DNA from: Anisus vortex
Taxonomy: Eukaryota > Mollusca > Gastropoda > Planorbidae
Reading direction: 5' to 3'
DNA: 64,000 nucleotides
Assembly (NCBI GenBank): GCA_949126835.1
Contig: OX421507.1
Span: forward strand, 27,788,822-27,852,821
Shown in pieces: positions 54,001 to 63,500 of the stretch; position 1 is the first letter of the stretch, and each line of letters opens with the position of its first letter. The notes under the pieces are model-generated. The model searched no databases and was not told the origin of the DNA. It was given only the letters and a program-made list of their open reading frames with translations. Position numbers and translations under genes: made by a program.

Positions 54001-57000
54001 AAAAGGAGCATAATAGAAAAAAAAATCATTAAAGCGTTTTATATTTAATAACAAATTAACCTGTTTGTTATTATCAGCTTTAAAAAAAAAATCATTCGTA
54101 TAGCCACAATTGCATTACTCAACTTACACATTTAATAGTTATCAACAATTGAATTTAATTGTCAAGAAATTATTCTATTAGATCTAATAGGGCGTTTGCA
54201 ATCACGTGACAAAAAGCACGTGATTTTTGTTTACTTTGTGTAGTAGTGGTGTACAAGTACATGGCCGCTGTATTAATAAAGTTTCATATAGGCTCGAGCT
54301 TATTTAAAATGATGTTTTGTGTTTTAAGTCTTATTAAGATTTAAGCTGTATTTTGTATGTTAAATAAAATAGGCTATTTTATTATTATCATAGACATAGA
54401 TCATTGACGATGTGAGTGTTGGTGCCCATACATTATTATATTTTATTATTATTATTATGGTAGCGTGGTAGCTTATGGGCAGCTAAACATTTATCTTCAG
54501 TTTTATTATAATATATTAATATCCAGTCAAGCTCACAACTTGAGTTTGATCACACAGTCACAGTTCATAAACTTGTAGTGACGAAATAACAAATTATTGT
54601 TCCACTTACTTCAACTTTATTTTCAAAACATAAAACAATATATATGTTTGCTTCTAGGGGTAATTGAGTACGACACTCTCCCCACTAAATTTAGTGTTCT
54701 AAAAAATTTCTACTTTTTTTTGCGTGGAGCACAATGTAACTACACACCATTGTAACTTCTGACATTATTGTAACTTTACACATGTGTGTAATTGTTATTA
54801 TTTTATCTTTGTAGGCGTTTTTTATATGTAACACGAAACTGTACAGAACAGTACACTACTCACAGTATGATTCTCAACACTGTATTCCAGCAAAAGTAAC
54901 TTTATTAACTTACACAATACACGTTTCATAAAACATTATACAATCGTTTGCATTGCCATAACTCTACCAAAAACATCGACTTCCCACATATCACACTGGA
55001 CACTGAACTCTCCACATATCACACTGAACACTGAACTCCCCTTGTTACACACACGCTGCACATCCTGTTCTATCACCACCTTTCTCTCCCCTTCACAGAT
55101 CCCGTGCGCACACCGCTGGTCACGCACTACTGCCCTACATTTATCTGTGGTTACAAGCCCCTTCTCCTATATTATGTAGGATTTTATACTGTTACACACA
55201 ATTATTAGTGTCTAAGGAATGGAGGAAACTAATTTTCACGGTTAACATTTGCATTGAACTTGAAAAAAAAAATTCCGAAATTTCCTATTTATTAAAGTAA
55301 AAATCCGCCATTTTGTCAATGTTTTTTTTTGCTGCTGTGATGTCACTAGTAATAACGTTAAGAGTTTTTTTTTTATATTATATAATACCTATATATCATT
55401 AAATATGCTCCACGCGAAAAAAAAAAAGTTGAATTTTTTTAGAAACCACGACATGACATACAAAAAGAACAAAAGGCTTTTTTTATATTAAAAAAATATG
55501 ATTCCTACCGTATTTTAAAAACATCGTACTAATCTATTGATGCCGCTTGCCATTGCAGTTCATTGAAGAAGATTGACTGCTAGCCGGTGACGTCATGTCT
55601 GCTAGGTTTCGTATTTTCAAGTCTTTTGTCATGTCAAGCCTTATTGCAGGCATGGTAACGTTGGATAAATATGTTGGATATTTTTTTAGTTAACTAATAT
55701 GTAGATAAAACCTACTTTTTTTATGTCTTCGTCTTTAAATATGCCTTTAAATGTTTATTACCGCAAATGTCACCGGCAAACCAGCCATCTTGTCTACCAG
55801 AAATTAATTGAATAACCTATTAGAACCTAGCGAAGGGGTGGCAGCTTTGTTTTTTTTTAATAGTTAGTATGTAATAATTAGTAAATAATAATAATGACAC
55901 ATGCCTAATTACAAAAAAGCAAACTAACTATCACTCTCCCTAAAACTAACTATCTTTTTCTCTTTCCTTAGAAACTAACCATCACTTTCCCTATCCTTAG
56001 AACTAACTATCACTTTCCCTATCCTTAGAACTAACCATCACTTTCCCTATCCTTAGAACTAATTATCACCTTCCCTATCCCTAGAACTAACCATCACTTT
56101 CCCTATCCCTAAAACTAACTATAACTATCCCTATGCTAAAAACTAACCAAAAGGAAAAAATAAAACTTCATGAACCTAAAAACCCCTCCTTATAGAAATG
56201 GAATATCCCAAATATAGAAAATGATCAAAAACTACAACGACGTCACAGTCACACTGCGCACCACAGTATACCTATTCTGTGCTGCGCACTTCCTTAAAAA
56301 CATTGTAAACATGGCCGCGTGTAATGAAAGTGGCTGCTGTAAAATGAAAAACTTTACAAATTCAAAATTTTTTCTAGATCCTTAGAAAAGTTTGCGACCT
56401 TTGAAACCTATTGTTTCGTCATCAGGGCATGTAGACCTTCAATTTGATATATGATACAAAATAATAGCGCGTGGGGTGAATCTCGTACACTATTAAACTT
56501 CTAAGAATCAAAATGCAGGAATTGTAGGCACATATGATATATTTTAATTACACAATCTTACAATCACTTGGGGCTTATCAAAAACATTCGTCTCGCCCTA
56601 ACCAAATTATTAGACAATCTTTTTACAAAAACTTAATCTTTTATGAAGATCTCCTAAAGTACATAGGGTGCACCGACCTATACAACTTTAATAAGCGATA
56701 CCAAATAACCAATGTGATAAAATGCAAATGTCTTAAAATATTATTTAATCAATTAACTTATTAAAATAATTATTATTTTGAGAAAGGCAATATCTACAGA
56801 TAGCCTATTCACCAACACTATCACTTGGCATCGTACTTAGCCATTAGCCTAGCCTACGAAACATTAAAAGTGTAGGCCTATAAAGTGAAATGGAAAGTGT
56901 AAATAGGTCTAGTCGGCCCTAGACTAATCACATTAATTAATTAATCTACAGTACTACTATTTACCTCCATATTTTTAGTAGGATAGCCAATATTCATATG

Positions 57001-60000
57001 GGAATTTGGCATGATAAGAAACTTCACCATGTGCCATATTTGTTCCTCAATTTACAAATGACGTCACTAAAAAACATAATCTCCGTCCATCGCAAACGCT
57101 GTATAGATATAAATTATTTAATATTTGATCAAAAAATAACTGAGATATACTTATACATATATTATTATAACACGAAGCGTCCAACCGAGATCATATTGCA
57201 ATTAAAATGAAGAGATACATAATAATCATACAATCTGGGTAGTTATTTTAATGTTTAAAAATGTACATTCTTTAGTCATAAAAAATGTATTTAATTTTCA
57301 ACTATCTTGTGTAATTTGATCATTTTAGAGTTATAAGCCATTATTTTTTTTTAAAGTAAACAAAAAAGAAACATATTAGAAATATAAATGTAAAAAAAAT
57401 ATGGTTAAATTTCGTCCTTCGGGTAAATTCTCCAAATTTGATGCTAGTGATACCAAACGAGTTAATTGTATTAATATAGATCTAGCTTGTGTACTTCTGA
57501 AAATGCTCATCTATCTTAATTTGCCTTAAATTAGGGAATTAGTTAAATGTTTTGAAATTGATTTCACGGAAAGATATGCCCAGTTTCAATGCAAATCCAT
57601 CCCAGTTGCCCAACACTTCAAGTTTTTTTTGGACCCAGTCTTGTAAATGGAAGTTTAACTCACTAAAACGTGTCGCAATTTCAATCAGAAACATTAGCTT
57701 CAACAGTCATTTCTCCTCATTCAATATTGGATTTTGTTTTCCATTAAGATACATCTTAATTGCTTCCAGACAAGAAAATAATCTATCCAAGACTTTACCT
57801 ATACCCCGTATGACTTTCTTCTAGAAGAGACTTGAGAAACTATACAATTGACTATCTTAACAAGATATTCAATCCCAGATTGCAAGTCCAATGACGGGAG
57901 TTTTGCATACTGTTACGACCACAATCCCTTTGTGGTCAGCGCCGTGTAAATGTTGTTGATAATTCTCGTTCGTCCTAGGGTAGACTTTGGTTATTATTAT
58001 TTATATTTCCTTATTGTCCTGGGCACAAACTCAGGATTTGCGTTCTAACAGTTCCTTTCCTTGACGTTGTAGTTGTAAATAAATAAATATATATATATAT
58101 ATATTATAATATTGTAAACAATCAAATAAAATAGCAACTTGACGAGGACGCTTCAGTGTAAATGTTGTTGATAATTTTATTCAGGTGATATTTTGCAAGT
58201 ATGTACAATCAATGTAGTTTTTACAGCAATAATAAAATAGTGCCAACACAAGCGTCAACCCAACAGACTCAAAAGAAATTATCTACAGAAAACTCTGCAA
58301 ATCACTCGGCAAAACTGGCTGCCTAGCCGGACATAGCCTTAAATACGCGTGGAGAAAAGCGGGGAAAAGACCTATTACTAGGAGGGGTGAAAATAATGGT
58401 ATCATTACAAAACCTATAATAAAAATTATAGTTTTAACTTGAACTCCCCTGTACGAGAAATAATAGACTATTCCTAGCTATTCCGAGAATTTGAGGTCGG
58501 CACAAGAGTGGATTCTTAGAATAGTCTAGGCTTAGTACCTCCCATAAAACTTGCGTTGAGAGAGAGCTATTAATATATGACAATACAAACATTCCTGAAC
58601 AAAAACAGTCGACGTCCAGTGAGATTCCCTTGTAGTTCGCCATGCAGCACCCACTAATTATGCTGACATACGTTGTTTTCGCTGGCATTAAACAATATTA
58701 TTGAAGGTCTTTCGCGTGCCACTGAAAATCGTTCTGCGGGCCAAGTCTGGCACGCGTGCCTTAGGTTGCCGACCCCTGCTGTAGAGCGCTCGCATTAATT
58801 CTATAATACTTTTCGATACTAGATGCTCATTACGAAAATTAGCAGTAGATGCAATCAATTTTGCAGAAATTCCCATCACTATTAGCTGCTAGAAAAAGAA
58901 TCGTGAATGGTTAAATAAAAACTGCACTATTATACAGTGTGTGTATCCTGAGGCACGGGGTTTTGTTATAATTCTTGATACGTAAGAATTCTTAGTTATT
59001 CTATTTATCTAGAAAAAATGTTAAAAGTGGGGCCTTTTCCCTAAAATTTCACTCCCCTAGCGTCAAAACTGGCTATGCCACTGTGTGTATAATATTGTAC
59101 GGCTGATAGATTCATGAAGGAAATAACGTCATCAATTTTAGAGAAAATTATGGTGTAGTTTCTTGCAAGGTGCACTGGCTATATATAACACTTAGGATAA
59201 AATTCGAAGTTCTGACTGTTCTCTGTAAAAAACTTTATGGTCAATCTACACAGTACATCGGTCCATGGTTGAGCTACAAACATCAGAGAAAACGGGGTCG
59301 CCGTTCAAACAAAATTCATGTACAGCACAAGGATCCCTGTCGCCCTGCAGGAGTTTTGGGCCTAGTTGACGTAATAATCTTCTATCTAGAAGGAACGTCT
59401 GTAAACTTATAAGAAGGTACCAAAATAAAAAAATAAAAAAATTAAAACATTGGCATCTCGAACATACAGCATCGTAGCACCTCTGTGTTGGAATTAACTT
59501 TCTAACACACTTAAACAAGCGGATAATATTGACATTTTCTTTAAACCATATAAAAAACAAAACACTTATTCGATTTATTTAAATAGGCTAACTTAAGGTC
59601 AATGTAAAGCGCATTCGAAGATTAATGGTTATGAATAGTGCCAGATAAAGTATATAATTTTTAAATTTGTTTTTATAGCGTCTGTCATGTCTTTTTTCTC
59701 CGTTTTGAAACAGGCTTACAGAAATTGGGTCAGGTCACGTGAAAGTGAAGAAAAAGACTTACCTTGACTTGATTTCACACCCAATCAGCTTTTCTTTGTC
59801 AATTTTGCACAGGTAGAACTAGACTACTTTATTTAAACTATGATATAGTGGACAGGTAAGACTAGACTAGTTTATTTAAACTATTAATATGGTGGACAGG
59901 TCAGAGGGCATTCATTCGTTTAGGTATAGCTGGCTTGTCTAGAAGGATCGGTATTTATATCTACATCTATGTCTTTATCTCTATATATCTATATCTTTTT

Positions 60001-60110
60001 GTCTATTTATCTATCTATCTAACTATCTACATTACTAAGTCGATTTTACATTCTATATCCATCTTTCTAAATCGATCTATCTATATCTGTTTATCTATCT
60101 ATCTATATTA

Positions 60111-60141
<31 letters not shown>

Positions 60142-60329
60142 AATCTATCTATGTATTTCATTCTATCTATCTCTATATCTATCTATCTATATTTATTTAT
60201 ATCTATCTATATTTATATATGTCTATATCTATCTATCTATCTTTATCAATTCCATCTCTAACTCTATATATCTATATCTATCTTTCTATATCTATCTATC
60301 TATTAATATATATCTATCCCTATATCTAA

Positions 60330-60361
<32 letters not shown>

Positions 60362-60469
60362 ATATATATCGTTCTATCAATTTCTTCTATACTTAAATTG
60401 TCGGGTTGTTGTTTTTATTACATTGATATACACTCAGTAATTTTCATCTGTGACAGCGTAAACTTTTGT

Positions 60470-60506
<37 letters not shown>

Positions 60507-63500
60507 AACACATATTAAATAAATTGTGCTCGGTAAATTTGGCAATGGTAAATTCGGAACCGGTATTTTAGGCAAGGTGATTTTGGCAAAGGTAATTTCG
60601 GAAAAGGTAAATTTGGCAAAACACGCAAAGCAGTAAAATTGGCAACGGTAAAATTGGCAATCATATAATATCCACTGTTTTGATTAAAAGTATTGGTTAG
60701 AATAAACTCTAGTCCATGGATAGGCAACCTATGCAATGCGTGCTATACTTGGCACACAGAGCGTTTTTAAATGGCACATGAAAGTCCACCAAAATGGTAA
60801 AAAAGAGCATGATAACATTAAGGAGCACTTTGGCACGTTATTTAATTTAACGTCATCTAATGATCAAAGACAAACATTTTAAATAGGCGCCAAATGTACC
60901 CCTTCTCAGTCCCGGCGTTTCCCCCCCCCCTTAAGTTACGCCTCGGCAAAGGTAAATGTGGGCCTATGTGTGTAAGGTATCCAAACTGACTTTAAGCATC
61001 AAAGCATACGTTTGTCTCCCCTACGATATTACGTAACTTTGACTACCTGACCTCCACCCCTACATAGTATGATCTGTTTGTGTAAACAAGAGCAAACGTA
61101 GAGTGCCCCCTCCCCTCCCGCACCCGACCCGACTCTCCTTTCAGGCACGACCATACTAAGTCCTTTACGTCGGGAAACATTGCAAACACATTACAACCCT
61201 CCTTCTTTATATATCTATAAAAAACGAACACATTCCATATTCCCCTCTCCCGAGACCGGTTACGTCAGGGAGAGTTAAAGAATTACTTTGCTGACCTATA
61301 AGGCATATTCTCTCAACACGGGTTGTTGAGTGTGTGTGTGGGGGGGAGGGGACACATGGCCACCATAAAACATTTTATCACATTCCATTTGCCGTCAATC
61401 AGTAGACTACCTTTTGTCTTTGTAGTTTTAAAAACCTTGTACCAGTTTTAAACCTTGTACCTTCTATGTTATAACGATACAATTATACATTACTTAAACA
61501 TATAGCCCTACAACAATACATATAGTTGGCTATATTTGACATAGAAACCTCGATAGCTTACAAGATATGTGTAGCTAAATGTACGTTATAGCTTAAGTAA
61601 ATTGGTTTAAACATTGAAAGTACTTTTATACAATTTAAATGTTTTATTTACAACTCTCATTTGTAATATAATTATAAATTATTTTTTTCAAAATTGTAAT
61701 AATAAAATGAAATCCAATATCATTATCAATGTTTTAATAGAAATACTGATTTGTTTAACTAATAACAACAATGTTCTAGGATTAAAAAAATAATTTTAAC
61801 GAATACCTCCCCCCTCCCCCCCCAACCTCTTTTAGTTTTCACTGCTTAGCCTGGTGCTACCAAGCTGGTCACTAACACTTTAATCGGTGGGGAGACGAGG
61901 GTGGGGAGACGGGGTGGGGAGACGGGGTGGGGAGACGGGGTTGGGGAGACGGGGTGGTAAGACGGGAGAAAGAGTGGCTAGCGTTTACTTTTGTTAAAAC
62001 CGCGAGTCTCAATCTGGTGTTTAAGAAACAAGAGGGGGATGGCAAATAATCTAAATTATAAACATTGCTTGCCTTGTTTCCTTGTGCTATAGACATTGGG
62101 GGGGGGGTAGGGGTTACATTTGGTTTCTATTTAAATGTTCCTTTGTATGCATTAGTTAAATAACGTAAATAGTAAAAAAAAAATTACGGTGTATTTATTC
62201 ATTGTTTTTCTTAAATTTAATTTTTAGTCAAACGAACTAATCAACTTTTTTTTGTTACATAATTTGTATGCTTTATATATACATTTTTAGTGTCATTTTA
62301 GCACCTTTCGCAAATTCAACGCCTGGGGCCCATCTCCTCCATCTTTCTCTGGTTACGCTATTGCAAACATGTCACAAATCAGGCACTTTCTATAGGCCTA
62401 ATGCTTACTTTATTTCGTGCCATTAGTTTCATTTAGTAGACTAGAGCAGGGGTCGGCAAACTTTAGATAATAGTGTGCCAAAGTAGCATTTCTAAATCTT
62501 TCAGGGTGCCAACGGCCTTAATGTCATCCTGCTCTTTTCATGCAGACGATACTTAAACTTTCTTTTTGTTGGTCTTTTACGTGAAATTTAAATCGTTCTG
62601 CGTGCCAAGTGTAGCACGCATTCCGTAGGTAGCCCATCCTCAGACTAGAGTGTAGTTCTACAAATATGGTCAATAAAAACAGTGGATATGTTAAGTTTGC
62701 CAAATTTACCGTTGCCAAAATTACCGCTTTGATATTTTTTCCGAAATTACCGTTTTAGATTTTACCGTTGCCAAAATGACCTTGCCGAAAATACCGTTGA
62801 CGAATTTACCCTTGCCGAATTTACAGTGATTCAAATAAATATATAGGCCCTAAAAATAAATTAAATGCACAGTTAAAGTAAATATAGCAAACTTAGACTC
62901 ACTGTTCAGACTAATTTCGAGGTTTGTAATTAACAAGTAGAGATAATAGTTTATAATAATAATATCTGCATGTTTCAAATAAAGTTTCTCTATTGGCATA
63001 TACAGATTTGGTGCGGACTTATGACAGATGATTATGCGTCGGTTGCAGTCATAAGACATGCACACTCCCCAAATAAATTCAGGTACTACATTCTCTCACT
63101 CTTTCTCATATTCTTTATCACTCTCCTGTTGAGCATAAGGCATCAAAAAAATATAATTTCTTTAAATAATAAGTTAAAATTCGATTTTTATTAATATATC
63201 CTTTTTTTGTAATCAAATAACGTTAACTCGCTTCTCATCTGTCGAAATAAAAAAACGTTAACTAGCTTCTCATTCGTTGTAAACAAAGAACGTTAACTCG
63301 CTTTTCATACCTTGTAATCAATGAACGTTAACTCGCTTCTCATCTGTTGCAATCAAAGAACGTTAACTAGATTCTCATTCGTTGTAAACAAAGAACGTTA
63401 ACTCGCTTCTCATCCGTTGTAAACAAAGAACGTTAACTCGCTTCTTATCCGCTGTAGTTAATTAAAGTTATCTAGCTTCTAATCCGTTGTAAACAAAGAA

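Larger units (their letters stand above)
53745..59083. mobile_element. Possible 5.3-kb hAT-like element, CAGTAGCGTAG family
   Basis: The left end is CAGTAGCGTAGCCAGG and the right end in reverse complement CAGTGGCATAGCCAG. The flanking 8-mers are TGTTTATA (53737-53744) and TGTGTATA (59084-59091), 7 of 8 identical. Inside lie AT-rich noncoding DNA, a 28-bp minisatellite, an LTR-like segment and a hAT remnant; no transposase frame. It could instead be two independent ends. Confidence 0.5.
60526..62832. mobile_element. Fold-back DNA transposon 2, same family as 14475-16639, opposite orientation
   Basis: The left end GTGCTCGGTAAATTTGGCAA equals the right end of copy 1. The right end in reverse complement, GAATCACTGTAAATTCGGCA, equals the left end of copy 1. 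The target duplication AAATAAATT / AAATAAATA (60517-60525, 62833-62841) matches at 8 of 9 bases. The arms share at least 280 bp (14-bp TTTGGCAA units, then a GGCAACCTATG...GTGCTATACTTGGCAC module). The interior is less symmetrical than copy 1 and holds later insertions. No transposase frame. Lies between exons h and i. Confidence 0.8.

Noticed and set aside
59765..59767. TGA read as selenocysteine
   Set aside because: M13 enzymes have Gly here, no selenoprotein is known in the family and no SECIS element can be judged; a mutation is simpler.
59935..60261. 108-codon frame rich in Ile, Tyr and Leu
   Set aside because: It is a translation of the TATC microsatellite.
61872..62096. Proline-rich minus frame
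   Set aside because: It comes from the reverse strand of the G-rich minisatellite; no domain.
62970..63194. Separate small gene
   Set aside because: It contains exon i plus flanking intron in frame.
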